A DNA stretch of 64,000 nt from JACVRW01 sp963837445 (GCA_963837445.1 CAWINK010000001.1:1-64000); one strand, 5' to 3'; positions 25,881 through 35,509 are shown, numbered from the stretch's first letter. The notes: generated from the letters alone by a model not told the origin. A program made the numbers and translations.

Positions 25881-26977
25881 TGCCCTTTGAACCGAGGCCG
25901 GCGCTTCGTGAGGAAGGCGGAGATGCCCTCCTTCGCGTCCTCTGACCCGAAGGCACGTGCGAACCCCTCCGCCTCGGTGCGAAGACCCTCGTCGAGGTCC
26001 GGCTGCGCCGAGCGCTTCTTGATCTCCTCGATGGCGATCGGCGCCTGTTCGGACAGCTTGCGCGCCCAGGCGAGCGCCGAGTCGAACAGCTCGTGATCCG
26101 GCACGACCTGATTGGCAAGCCCCACCCGGTGCGCCTCGTAGGCGTCGATCGGGTCGCCGGTGAGGTTCATCTCGAGCGCCTTCGGCTCGCCCACGAGCCG
26201 CGGCAGCCGCTGGGTCCCCCCGAAGCCCGGAATGATTCCGAGGTTGATCTCCGGCTGGCCGAAGGTGGCCGACTCGGCCGCGATGCGGAAGTCGCACGCC
26301 ATCGCCAGCTCGCAGCCGCCTCCGAAGGCGATCGAGTTCACGGCGGCAATCGTGGCCGTCGAGGACTGCTCCATGCCGCGCATGAAGCGGTGGGCGGCCT
26401 CCACGAGGTCGGCGCCCTCCGCGTCGGGCGACATCTTCGTGAACTCCTTGATGTCGGCCCCCGCGCTGAAGGTGAATATGTTCGAGGAGGCGATCACGAG
26501 CGCGCGCGCCTTGCCCTCGATCACTCCCACAGGTCGATCAGGTCCCTCATCGGCCTGCGGCGACAGCGGGTTGGCGGGCGGCGGTTGAGCCATGCGATTG
26601 CGATGTCGCCGCGTGTCTCGACCAGCACTGTCTCGCGCTGCTCGCCGGCGTCAGGCTGCGGATACGGGAAAAAGCCCTGGCCCGTCTTCTTTCCCAGCCG
26701 GTTTTGCGCCACGAGCCGCTTGAGCACTGAAGGGGGCTCGAAAGCGTCGCCCCATTCCTGTTGCGCGCTCTCGAGCTGCTCCAGGATCGTGTCGAGGCCG
26801 GCCTCGTCGGCCCTTGCTGAAGGGCCCGGGCAGGATCCCGGCGCCCATCATCATCCCCATCTCGATGTCCTTCGCCGAGGAGACGCCCTCCTCGAGCACG
26901 AGACAGGACTCGACCAGGGTCTTCAGCCCCATCCGCTCGACGATGCTCGCGACGCCCGATGCGCTAGCCGTGCTCAT
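25877..26977 (-). pseudogene. 3-hydroxyacyl-CoA dehydrogenase C-domain / enoyl-CoA hydratase, frame-disrupted
   Basis: Translating across frames gives one coherent protein of about 365 residues. From ATG 26977 come residues of a 3HCDH C-terminal domain (ERMGLKTLVESCLVLEEG, MGMMMGAGILPGPF). After one extra base near 26810-26820 it continues ADEAGLDTILEQLE...VLKRLVAQNRLGKKTGQGFF. The enoyl-CoA hydratase domain then begins VLVETRGDIAIAWLNR. Three further single-base shifts near 26574-26588, 26549-26556 and 26522-26526 are needed to read PPANPLSPQA, MRDLIDLWE and VIEGKARALVIASSN. From there the hydratase is intact, with GGGCELA and PEINLGIIPGFGGTQRL glutamates. The four shifts sum to zero. Either this is a young pseudogene or the assembly is wrong here; the intact hydratase part is 25877 to about 26520. 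Confidence 0.8.
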
Positions 26978-27836
26978 AGAACCCCTTCCCGGTCTTCTGG
27001 CCGAGGTCGCCCGCCTCCACCAGCTCCTTCATCCGCTTGGAGACGTAGAAGCGGTCCCCATACGAGTCGTGCAGGTGCTCCGCCGTGTGCAGGGCGATGT
27101 CGAGTCCCGACAGGTCGGCGAGGAAGAACGGCCCCATCGGGATCGTGCCGGACTCCTTGATGACCTTGTCCACCTCGAGCGGGTCGAGCTCCTCCTCCTC
27201 GGTCACCCGCCACACCTCGGACGCCGACGAGATCAGGATCCTGTTCACCACGAAGCCGGGCACCTCGCCGCAGTGCACCGCGGTCTTGCGGATCGCCTGG
27301 GCGAAGTTGGCGGCCGTCCGCATCGTCTCGTCTGAGGTCTCCTCGCCCTCGATCACCTCGATCAGCCGCATCATCGAAGCGGGCCAGAAGAAGTGGAAGC
27401 CGCACACCTTGTCGGGCCGCAGCGTGGCCTCCGCCATCTCGGTGATGGACAGCGAGGACGTGTTCGAGGCGAGGATCGCGTGGCCGGGCGTGACCTCGTC
27501 GAGCTCGCCGAAGACCGCCTGCTTGATGTCCATGCGCTCAGGCACCGCCTCGATCACGAAGTCCACGTCGCCGAAGCCGTCGTACTCGGTGGTGCCGGTG
27601 ATGCGTCCGAGGATCTCCTCGCGCTGGCGGTCCGAGTCCTCCTGGGTGATCTTCTCCTTGGAGACGAGACGCGCGAGCTGCCCCTCGGTGACCTCCCGGG
27701 CCTTCTCGAGGCCGGTGTCCACGAACTCCTGCTTGACGTCCTTGAGGACGACCGGGATCCCCGCGGCCGCGATCACCTGAGCGATCTCACCGCCCATGGT
27801 CCCGGCCCCCACCACGGCGACTTTGAAGACGAACAT
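26964..27836 (-). CDS. 3-hydroxyacyl-CoA (3-hydroxybutyryl-CoA) dehydrogenase
   Basis: The 290-residue protein has the NAD-binding motif VVGAGTMGGEIAQVIA at the N-terminus and FVIEAVPERMDIKQ near residue 100. SNTSSLSI and the catalytic His in GFHFFWPASMMRLIEVI follow. The C-terminal domain includes VPGFVVNRI and ends LGQKTGKGFYEHG. It oxidises 3-hydroxyacyl-CoA to 3-ketoacyl-CoA. The ATG at 27836 fits the family start. Its 3' end overlaps by 14 bases the start of the disrupted dehydrogenase/hydratase gene, and the two would together give the second and third beta-oxidation steps. Confidence 0.93.
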   Translation of the reverse strand: MFVFKVAVVGAGTMGGEIAQVIAAAGIPVVLKDVKQEFVDTGLEKAREVTEGQLARLVSKEKITQEDSDRQREEILGRITGTTEYDGFGDVDFVIEAVPERMDIKQAVFGELDEVTPGHAILASNTSSLSITEMAEATLRPDKVCGFHFFWPASMMRLIEVIEGEETSDETMRTAANFAQAIRKTAVHCGEVPGFVVNRILISSASEVWRVTEEEELDPLEVDKVIKESGTIPMGPFFLADLSGLDIALHTAEHLHDSYGDRFYVSKRMKELVEAGDLGQKTGKGFYEHG

Positions 27837-27916
27837 GGCGGCGGAGGCTATCGGAGCCCGCCGCCCCGGCGCCCACCCGGGGGCGAAACTTCCGAGCATC
27901 CTGCTTAAGGCTTGGT

Positions 27917-28822
27917 ATGCAAGCCCAGGACAGGACAGTCGAGCGCGAATTGGATCGAATTTCGAGCGCCAAACACGGGGTGGTGACGCGGGCGCAGCTC
28001 CTCGGTGCTGGCGTGTCGCGCCAAGAGATCGCCTCGCGGATGCAGAGCGGCGGATTGATCCGCGTCCACCGCGGCGTCTACCGCGTCGGGCACCGCGCCC
28101 CCAGCGTCGAGGCCCACTACCTGGCCGCCGTCCTGGCCGGCGGGGAGGGCGCGCTCCTGAGCGGGCGGGCCGCCGCGCATCTGTTGGGGCTGCTGAAGGG
28201 CGAGGCTCCTCCACCCGAGGTCATCACGCGTACCCAACGACGCATCGAAGGAGTGACCACCCACCGCTCACGCACCCTCGATGCCCGCGATGCCACCACG
28301 TTTCGAGCGATCCCGACCACCACCGTCCCGCGCACGCTGACCGACCTCGCCGCCCGGCTCTCCCCCGATGCACTCGCTCGGGCCTGCCACGAGGCGGGGG
28401 TCCGCTACGGCACCACCCCAAGGGCGGTCGAGGCCGTGCTCGCCCACCGGCCCACCACCCCGGGAGCGAAGAAGCTCCGTCGAGTCATCCACGGAGACGT
28501 CAAGGTCACCCTCAGCAGGCTCGAAGCCCGCTTTTTAGGGCTCCTACACAACGCAGGACTGCCCCTCCCCGTCACCAACCGCCAGGCCGGGACCCACAGA
28601 GTGGACTGCCGCTGGCCGGAACAGCGACTGACGGTCGAGCTCGACGGTTACCGCTTTCACAACTCGCGCTATTCCTGGGAGCAAGACCGCCGACGTGAAC
28701 GGGAGGCCCGTGCCCGCGGCGACGACTTCCGCCGCTACACCTGGAGCGACGTCGCGGAGAATCCGACCCAGATGCTGCGTGAGCTCGTCAGCGCAATGAC
28801 GCCTCCTCCTCCGCCTCGATAA
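27917..28822 (+). CDS. AbiEi-like HTH / DUF559 endonuclease-fold protein
   Basis: The 301-residue protein combines an N-terminal winged-helix of the AbiEi antitoxin type (residues about 10-65, GVVTRAQLLGAGVSRQEIASRMQ...VHRGVYRVG) with a C-terminal DUF559/Vsr-like domain. The latter shows VDCRWPEQRLTVELDGYRFHNSR and a final FRRYTWSDV, resembling the PD-(D/E)xK-type core. Such proteins are numerous in high-GC actinobacteria and their role is unproven. No toxin partner (AbiEii) is adjacent. Its last 35 bases overlap the convergent SRPBCC gene. Confidence 0.85.
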   Translation: MQAQDRTVERELDRISSAKHGVVTRAQLLGAGVSRQEIASRMQSGGLIRVHRGVYRVGHRAPSVEAHYLAAVLAGGEGALLSGRAAAHLLGLLKGEAPPPEVITRTQRRIEGVTTHRSRTLDARDATTFRAIPTTTVPRTLTDLAARLSPDALARACHEAGVRYGTTPRAVEAVLAHRPTTPGAKKLRRVIHGDVKVTLSRLEARFLGLLHNAGLPLPVTNRQAGTHRVDCRWPEQRLTVELDGYRFHNSRYSWEQDRRREREARARGDDFRRYTWSDVAENPTQMLRELVSAMTPPPPPR

Positions 28823-29240
28823 CAAAGCGCAAGAGGATGCGGCGCAGCGCATCACGAAGCGCGCGGCGGATGAAGATCGCGTCGGCGATGCCCGCCAGCG
28901 GGCCGTACTTCGCGAGCTCGTAGTCGAGCGTCAGCTCGATCTCGGAGCCCTCGCCGGAGGGAGCCGTGCGCAGCGTCTGAGTGCCCATCAGGGCTTCTTC
29001 GTAGACCTGGGTAGAGAAGCAATCGGCCGAGTTCTCGAGGACAGTCTCGGTCACCCGGCCGCGTCCGTCAGGTACGGACTCCCAGACCACCCGTGCGCCC
29101 TTCGCGGGCCACTCGGGCGACAGCTCCAGCCGGCGCGCGAAGCCCTCCACGAAGCTCGGCCAGCGCTCCACGTCGCTCCACAGGGCGAGCGCGTGCTGCA
29201 CGCTGAGCGGGACCGTGGCGCGCGCCTGAGCCGTCCTCAC
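28788..29240 (-). CDS. SRPBCC (polyketide cyclase/START-like) family protein
   Basis: The 150-residue protein has the alpha/beta grip of the SRPBCC family: an initial RATVPLSVQHALALWSDVERWPSF, middle strands ending in VTETVLENSADCF, and a C-terminal long helix (ALRDALRRILLRFVIEAEEEA). It has no catalytic signature and would bind a hydrophobic ligand. Its GTG at 29240 overlaps the stop of the PadR regulator gene, so the two are co-translated; the regulator may sense or control the same ligand. Confidence 0.78.
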   Translation of the reverse strand: MRTAQARATVPLSVQHALALWSDVERWPSFVEGFARRLELSPEWPAKGARVVWESVPDGRGRVTETVLENSADCFSTQVYEEALMGTQTLRTAPSGEGSEIELTLDYELAKYGPLAGIADAIFIRRALRDALRRILLRFVIEAEEEASLR

Positions 29241-29689
29241 GGGCCGTACACCTCTCGCACGATCTCGTCGATCGACGACTTGACCGAGTCGAGGAAGGGC
29301 CGCACCTCCTCGACGAGCCGCGCGTACTCGGCACGGCCGTCGTCGGTGAGGGCGTAGTAGCGGCGCGAGCGGCGCTCCGGGTGCTCCCACTGCCCCTCGA
29401 TCAGCCCGCGGCCCTCGAGCTGGCGAAGGAGCGGGTACATGGTGTTCGGGTTCACAGAGAGGACACCGGCCGTCATCCCACCGATCCGTTCGATCAGCTG
29501 GTTCCCGTAGCTGGGGCCCTCGTTGATCAGATGAAGCACGAGCAGCGGCAATACCGCCCGCCGGCGCAGCTCACCTGTGAGCGGATCCTGCGGGCGCCTG
29601 CCGGGCGCGACAGCCTGTTCGATGCCGCCGGCTTGGGCGACCGCTTCGCGGACAGCCTGCCGGCTGCGCTGGGATTTCTTGCCCGCCAT
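29237..29689 (-). CDS. PadR-family transcriptional regulator
   Basis: The 150-residue protein contains the PadR winged helix: LLVLHLINEGPSYGNQLIERI near residue 50, NPNTMYPLLRQLEGRGLIEG, and SRRYYALTDDG. A short C-terminal helix follows for dimerisation. The N-terminal 40 residues are basic and poorly conserved. It is downstream of the acyl-CoA dehydrogenase gene (25-base gap) and coupled to the SRPBCC gene. PadR proteins are usually autorepressors responding to small aromatic or lipophilic ligands. Confidence 0.88.
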   Translation of the reverse strand: MAGKKSQRSRQAVREAVAQAGGIEQAVAPGRRPQDPLTGELRRRAVLPLLVLHLINEGPSYGNQLIERIGGMTAGVLSVNPNTMYPLLRQLEGRGLIEGQWEHPERRSRRYYALTDDGRAEYARLVEEVRPFLDSVKSSIDEIVREVYGP

Positions 29690-29714
29690 CTCTGACGGGC
29701 ATTGTTACGTCTAA

Positions 29715-30890
<1,176 letters not shown>

Positions 30891-30906
30891 GGTTTCTACT
30901 CCTCTG

Positions 30907-30924
30907 ATTGACTCGTCAGTCAAT
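30907..30924. promoter_or_regulatory. Palindromic operator ATTGACT-CGTC-AGTCAAT before acyl-CoA dehydrogenase
   Basis: Seven-base arms ATTGACT and AGTCAAT are perfect reverse complements around four bases. The site starts 17 bases upstream of the acyl-CoA dehydrogenase start, covering the likely promoter/5' leader. TTGACT..AGTCAA dyads are typical of TetR-type repressors of fatty-acid catabolism. No TetR gene is adjacent, so the regulator would be elsewhere. Confidence 0.6.
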
Positions 30925-30940
30925 GATTCTACCCGGCAGG

Positions 30941-31075
30941 CTACAGCAGAAAACGCACCACCACGTAGATACCCGCGGCGAGCGCGAAGACGGTGATCAC
31001 GAGCGGCGCGATCTCCTCCATATAGACCGCCGGGCGGCGCGGTGCGAAGCTTCGCCGGCGCAGTCTCTTCCACAT
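30941..31075 (-). CDS. Possible 44-residue single-pass membrane protein
   Basis: A 44-codon frame begins at ATG 31075 with MWKRLRRRSF and ends with IAPLVITVFALAAGIYVVVRFLL, an ideal membrane segment. A basic N-terminus followed by a hydrophobic C-terminus suggests a tail-anchored protein. It is 11 bases from the divergent membrane-protein start at 31087. No good ribosome site is visible, so it could be leaderless or spurious. Confidence 0.4.
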   Translation of the reverse strand: MWKRLRRRSFAPRRPAVYMEEIAPLVITVFALAAGIYVVVRFLL

Positions 31076-31086
31076 AACTTCAGACT

Positions 31087-31500
31087 ATGTCCATGGATGC
31101 CTTCGGCACTGTCCTGATCGCCGTTTCGCTGCTTGCGGTGGTGGTGGCAGCGATCTCCTACTGGGGCAGCGGGCGAATCTACAGCGGGCTCGGCCGCGGC
31201 GATCTCGAGCTGGAGCACGACCGGCCCGTCCCGGCCGCGTCGGCGGCCGAGGCGCAGGAGGAGATCCGCCAGATGCTCCAGGCCAAGTCCGACCGTCGCG
31301 AGGCCCGTGGCGAGGCACCGATCGACATCGACGCGGAGATGGCTTCGCTCGCGGCCGGGCCGAGCCTGGGCGATCCGGCGCTCCGCGAAGAGGTGCGCCA
31401 GCTCGTCGTGGCCCGCAACGAGCGCCGTTTGCGCCAGGGCAAGGAGCCGCTCGACGTGGAGGCGGAGGTCGACCGCCAGCTACGTGACCTTGGGGGGTGA
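31087..31500 (+). CDS. Small membrane-anchored protein of unknown function
   Basis: The 137-residue protein starts with a membrane segment (residues about 6-26, GTVLIAVSLLAVVVAAISYW). A charged, probably helical cytoplasmic part follows, containing two similar units: IRQMLQAKSDRREARGEAPIDIDAEM and VRQLVVARNERRLRQGKEPLDVEAEV. This internal duplication (RQ-L-x-A-R/K-x-x-R-R-x-x-x-G) looks like a tandem short helical hairpin also found in SHOCT-like proteins. An alternative ATG exists at 31093. Function unknown. Confidence 0.72.
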   Translation: MSMDAFGTVLIAVSLLAVVVAAISYWGSGRIYSGLGRGDLELEHDRPVPAASAAEAQEEIRQMLQAKSDRREARGEAPIDIDAEMASLAAGPSLGDPALREEVRQLVVARNERRLRQGKEPLDVEAEVDRQLRDLGG

Positions 31501-31534
31501 AATCGCCCCCATGGCGGGTATAGGGTGGCCCCAT

Positions 31535-31879
31535 ATGGCCGACGAGCGACGATTCGACCTGGAGGACCTCCTGCTCCGCCCGGGCTGCTACTTCAACCCG
31601 CAGACGGAGATCATGGTCGTGGTGGACGACTCCCCCACGCTCGAAGCCGAGATCTTCAACCTCGAGCCGTTCGAGGGCGCCGACTGGGTCCTGATCGCCG
31701 ACGAGGTGCCGGTCGACGACGCGCGCCGCGACGAGCTGTTCGAGACCTTCCAGGCCACCTACGGGGACAGCGACGGCCGCGGCATCAGCCAAGCGGTGCT
31801 CGACGGTGACGACGACCACGTCGACGCCGACGAGAACAAGCCGCCCGAGCCGGACCCGGACGAAGACCTCGACGACTAG
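31535..31879 (+). CDS. Small acidic protein of unknown function
   Basis: The 114-residue protein starts MADERRFDLEDLLLRPGCYFNPQTEIMVV and has an alternating strand/helix pattern to about residue 90. A very acidic tail follows (DGDDDHVDADENK...DPDEDLDD). ATG 31511 is an alternative in-frame start. It has no signal or membrane segment. Stop TAG overlaps the stop of the convergent DUF455 gene as CTAG. I do not recognise a family with confidence. Confidence 0.68.
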   Translation: MADERRFDLEDLLLRPGCYFNPQTEIMVVVDDSPTLEAEIFNLEPFEGADWVLIADEVPVDDARRDELFETFQATYGDSDGRGISQAVLDGDDDHVDADENKPPEPDPDEDLDD

Positions 31880-33009
31880 GCCGGCGCGCCGGTCTCGTCG
31901 AGGCTCGCCCGCAGCTCGCGGACCTTCTCGCGGTACGCCTGCTCGCTGCCGCCCAGCAGGTGCGAGCCCCAGCGGACGCCGTTGTGCACGTGCGGCACCT
32001 CGTCCGCCAGCAGGTAGTCGAACACGAGCGCAACGCGCTCCTGGCCCAGCTCCATAAGCGTCTTGCGCCGGTGTGAGTGCCGCCACATCGCCCGCTGCTC
32101 GCTGGTGCCGTTGAAGAGGCAGAGCCGCCCGAGCAGGTCGTAGGCGTAGATCGACTTGAAGTAGGAGAAGGTGACCGGGTAGTCGCCCCAGGCGCAGCCG
32201 AGCTGATCCTTCATCAGGAGGTCGTGCAGCTTCGCGTGGCGCACCTCGTCCCAGTTCTGGCGGGCCATGTCCACGTGGAAGTCCCACGGCATCTCGGGGT
32301 GCTCGTGCGAGTTGCGGGCCATCAGCTCGGCGGCGCTCAGCTCGGCGTCCATCAGGCCGTGGAAGAAGTGCCGCTGCTCCTCCGGCTCGATCGGCACGTG
32401 GTTCTCCGCGCCGTTCACGTACAGCTCGCGCGAGAGGTATGGGTCGCCCTGCTCGGTCACCTCCACGAAGTCGTCGCGGGCGGGCTCGTCGAGCGGGGGG
32501 AGGATGCGAAGCTCGCGCGGGACCTCGCGCAGGCGCACCGGAAGCGCCCCGATGTCATCGTCGAAGCCGCCCTGCCCGTCCGTGTGCCGCTCCTGGCGCT
32601 CCACGATCTGCGTGAGCAGCCGCAGGGAGGGCTCGTCGGCGACCGGGTCGAGGTTGTCCAGGTGGATCCGCATCGCGCGCGCGAGCGCCGGCTTCGCCTC
32701 GGTGTACGCGACCGTGAGGTACTCGTGCGCGCTGTCGGCGTGCGCCATGCGGTCGAGCAGCCGCTCGAGCTCGGGCGACGGCGTGCCCGGGTACTCGCTC
32801 GGGCTGCGCAGCTCGTACAGCCGGCGCTTGATCTTCGTCAGCGCGCGAGCGTCGTCGTGAACGTGGTCGCCAAGCGCGTACTTGCGCTCGAAGCTCGGCT
32901 CGAGCGGCATCCAGCCGTTGGAGAAGTGCACGAGCTCGCGCAGCACATGGAAGTAGTTCGAGAAGCGGCTTGCGTTGTCGTCAACGTCGTAGCCCAGCGG
33001 TCTCTTCAT
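31876..33009 (-). CDS. DUF455-like ferritin-fold protein
   Basis: The 377-residue protein resembles the DUF455/ferritin-like group. A helix with MDAELSAAELMAR is followed about 20 residues later by DMARQNWDEVRHAKLHDLLM. This supplies Glu and Glu-x-x-His ligands of a possible dinuclear metal site. A second set (EQRHFFH, EVPHVHNGVRWG) may complete it. The N-terminal 180 residues are helical and specific to this protein. It overlaps the ATP-grasp gene upstream by 29 bases, so the two should be expressed together. Family proteins have been linked to tRNA hydroxylase MiaE-like folds, but the substrate here is unknown. Confidence 0.78.
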   Translation of the reverse strand: MKRPLGYDVDDNASRFSNYFHVLRELVHFSNGWMPLEPSFERKYALGDHVHDDARALTKIKRRLYELRSPSEYPGTPSPELERLLDRMAHADSAHEYLTVAYTEAKPALARAMRIHLDNLDPVADEPSLRLLTQIVERQERHTDGQGGFDDDIGALPVRLREVPRELRILPPLDEPARDDFVEVTEQGDPYLSRELYVNGAENHVPIEPEEQRHFFHGLMDAELSAAELMARNSHEHPEMPWDFHVDMARQNWDEVRHAKLHDLLMKDQLGCAWGDYPVTFSYFKSIYAYDLLGRLCLFNGTSEQRAMWRHSHRRKTLMELGQERVALVFDYLLADEVPHVHNGVRWGSHLLGGSEQAYREKVRELRASLDETGAPA

Positions 33010-34387
33010 CCGCGCCCTCCTCTGCGAGTAGTCGTTCCCTGTGTCGCCCCATCACGCTCGGCAGCAGTCCGCCTCCGGCGGAGACGTTGATCACGGCCTT
33101 GTCGGAGATCCGGGTGATCATCCCGGCGTAGCGGCCGCCCAACCCGAACGGGTTGATGTTGAAGCGCTTCAGGCGCATCTGCACGTGGCCGTTCTCGACC
33201 GCGGGGAACATCTCCTCCGGGACCGGCACGTACTCCTGCACCACGTAGTCGCCCTGCCCGACATGCTCCTCGATCAGCCGGTCCCAGTCGGCCTGCGCGG
33301 TCTCCATGCCGAGTGATACGCCGTGCCCGCCGTAGTCGGAGGCCGGCTTCAACACGAGCCGCTCGCGGTTGTCCGAGACGAAGGCCAGCAGATCGACGAC
33401 CCAGTCGCCGTAGGCGGCACGCCCGTCGCGCAGCACCCGCGTCCACGGGATCGTCTCGGCGATCACGCGGCGCTCCGCGTCCTCGACGAGGTGGGCGAAG
33501 CGCGGGTCGCCGAGCAGGGCGAACAGCTTCTTGTTGTTGGCGACCCGCGCGCGGAACGGGTTCACCACGGCGGCGCGGCGGTCGCGCGCGGCCGCGATCA
33601 GGTCGCCCTCCGGCAGGTCCTCGAGCAGCGCGCGCCGGTAGACCAGGTGCACCGGCTCGCCCTGGACCCGCAGGAGCGAGCCGTCGTAGGCCACCTCGTC
33701 GAGGGTCGCATGGAGCGCCTCGATCCCCGCCGCCTGTGCCGCCTGGCAGATGATCTTGAACTCGGGGACCGACGGGCTGCCCGCCACGTCCACGAGCGCG
33801 AGCCGCGGGGTCTCCGGCAGATCGGAGCGCTCGCCGCGCAGCTCCCTGTATGCGTCCAGCAGGCTGTCGATCAGCACCGGCAGCATCGGCGTGTAGGAGG
33901 TCTCGAACTCGGCGTCCACGCGTGGCAGCTCGATCGCGCGCCGCAGCCCCTCGTACAGCACGTCCGTGTAGCCGATGCCCGCCGGCGAGTCGGCGTTGAA
34001 CTCGAGGAACTTCACGTCGTAGCCCTGGAGGAACGCGTCGAGCCTGCAGATCTTCAGCGGGCGCGAGAAGCCGGGGTCCAGCCGGATCAGCGCGTCCTCC
34101 GCGGGCGGCACCGCGAGCTCCTCGCGCAGCCTCTCGTCCTCGGCATAGGCGTCGCAGAAGCGGTCGAGCACCTGCGACAGGCAGGCCACCGCCCGACGCA
34201 CCCGCCCGAGCTGGCCCGGAGACACGAAATGCGGCATCAGGACGAACGGAATCGTGCTGCCCGCGAAGACAACGTCGTGCTCCGCGAGCCAGCCCTCGAT
34301 CTCCTCCTCGATGCCCGCGCAGCGGTCACCGAGCTTCGAGAGCTCGACCAGATGCTGGAGCTTCAGGTTGTTGACGTGGTCGATCAC
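32981..34387 (-). CDS. Circularly permuted ATP-grasp / glutathionylspermidine synthase-like protein
   Basis: The 468-residue protein shows ATP-grasp ligase features in its last third: RLVLKPASDYGGHGVSLG, DYVVQEYVP, and INVSAGGGLLPSVMG. The middle section has KFLEFNADSPAGIGYTD, matching the glutathionylspermidine synthase/permuted ATP-grasp family. It would ligate an amine to a carboxylate using ATP. The GTG at 34387 sits directly against AAGGAGG, unusually close, so a CTG or other nearby codon may be the true start. It is co-expressed with the DUF455 gene. Substrates are unknown. Confidence 0.8.
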   Translation of the reverse strand: MIDHVNNLKLQHLVELSKLGDRCAGIEEEIEGWLAEHDVVFAGSTIPFVLMPHFVSPGQLGRVRRAVACLSQVLDRFCDAYAEDERLREELAVPPAEDALIRLDPGFSRPLKICRLDAFLQGYDVKFLEFNADSPAGIGYTDVLYEGLRRAIELPRVDAEFETSYTPMLPVLIDSLLDAYRELRGERSDLPETPRLALVDVAGSPSVPEFKIICQAAQAAGIEALHATLDEVAYDGSLLRVQGEPVHLVYRRALLEDLPEGDLIAAARDRRAAVVNPFRARVANNKKLFALLGDPRFAHLVEDAERRVIAETIPWTRVLRDGRAAYGDWVVDLLAFVSDNRERLVLKPASDYGGHGVSLGMETAQADWDRLIEEHVGQGDYVVQEYVPVPEEMFPAVENGHVQMRLKRFNINPFGLGGRYAGMITRISDKAVINVSAGGGLLPSVMGRHRERLLAEEGADEETAGLRR

Positions 34388-34423
34388 CCTCCTTCCGACT
34401 GTACCCCGTAAGGTTCCCGCGCC

Positions 34424-35509
34424 ATGCGTCCGGTGCACTACCTCGGGATCTTCATCCCAGCGGCGATCGCCCTCGAGCTCACGCACGCCGCCCCCCTGCT
34501 CGTCTTCAGCGCGGCCGCGCTTGGCGTGATCCCGTGTGCCGCCGTGATGGGCGAGGCCACGGAGGCGATCGCGGCCAAGAGCGGACCCGGTATCGGCGGC
34601 CTCCTGAACGTCACGTTCGGCAATGCCCCGGAGCTGATCATCGCTTTCTTCGCGCTGCTCGAGGGCCTCCAGGAGGTCGTGAAGGCGTCGATCGTCGGCT
34701 CGATCATCGGCAACGTGCTGCTCGTGATGGGCGCCGCGATGGTGGTTGGCGGGTGGTCGCGCGACAAGCAGACGTTCAGTCAGACCGCCGCGGGCGCCCA
34801 GTCGGCCATGCTCACGCTCGCACTGGCGGCGCTGATCTTCCCGGCGATCTTCCAGCTGATCCACGGCGGCGGGCTTCCGGGCGTCGGGGACGAGCGGGTC
34901 GACTTCGGCTCGGACCTCGAGAAGCTCTCACTCGGCGTGGCGCTCGTCCTGCTCGTGAGCTACGCCGCGGGCCTCTGGTTCTCGCTGCGCACGCACCGTG
35001 CCGTCTTCAACCCGTACGGCGGGGACACCGAGGAGGAGGAGACCCACCACTGGCCGGTCAAGCGCGCGGCGATCTACCTGGCACTCTCGGCCGTGGCCGT
35101 GGGCGTGATGAGCGAGGTGCTGGTCGGCTCGATCAGCGAGGCCTCGGAGGAGGTCGGCCTGTCCGAGTTCTTCGTCGGTGTGTTCATCGTGGCGATCGTG
35201 GGCAACGCGGCGGAGCACTGGGTCGCGGTGCTGGTGGCCGCCAAGGACAAGATGGACCTGGCCGTGAACATCGCGATCGGCTCGAGCGCGCAGATCGCGC
35301 TGTTCGTGGCGCCGGTGCTGGTGCTGGCCTCGTTCGTGGTCGGTCCCGACCCGATGGCGCTCGTCTTCAACGGCTACGAGCTCGGCGCGCTCCTGTTCGC
35401 GGTGCTGATCGCCAACCTGGTCACGCAGGACGGCGAGTCGAACTGGTTCGAGGGCGTGCAGCTGCTGGCGCTGTACGCGGTGCTCGGCCTGGTCTTCTAC
35501 TTCGCCTAG
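34424..35509 (+). CDS. Calcium/proton exchanger (CAX family)
   Basis: The 361-residue membrane protein has eleven or so hydrophobic segments and the two inverted family repeats. The first contains NVTFGNAPELIIAFFAL near residue 65, the second VAIVGNAAEHWVAVLVA near residue 260. The conserved glutamates of both (GNAPE and GNAAEH) are present, and an acidic loop TEEEETHH sits between the halves. It exports Ca2+ against protons. It is transcribed alone, 36 bases from the divergent ATP-grasp start; its stop overlaps the next convergent gene as CTAG. Confidence 0.93.
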   Translation: MRPVHYLGIFIPAAIALELTHAAPLLVFSAAALGVIPCAAVMGEATEAIAAKSGPGIGGLLNVTFGNAPELIIAFFALLEGLQEVVKASIVGSIIGNVLLVMGAAMVVGGWSRDKQTFSQTAAGAQSAMLTLALAALIFPAIFQLIHGGGLPGVGDERVDFGSDLEKLSLGVALVLLVSYAAGLWFSLRTHRAVFNPYGGDTEEEETHHWPVKRAAIYLALSAVAVGVMSEVLVGSISEASEEVGLSEFFVGVFIVAIVGNAAEHWVAVLVAAKDKMDLAVNIAIGSSAQIALFVAPVLVLASFVVGPDPMALVFNGYELGALLFAVLIANLVTQDGESNWFEGVQLLALYAVLGLVFYFA

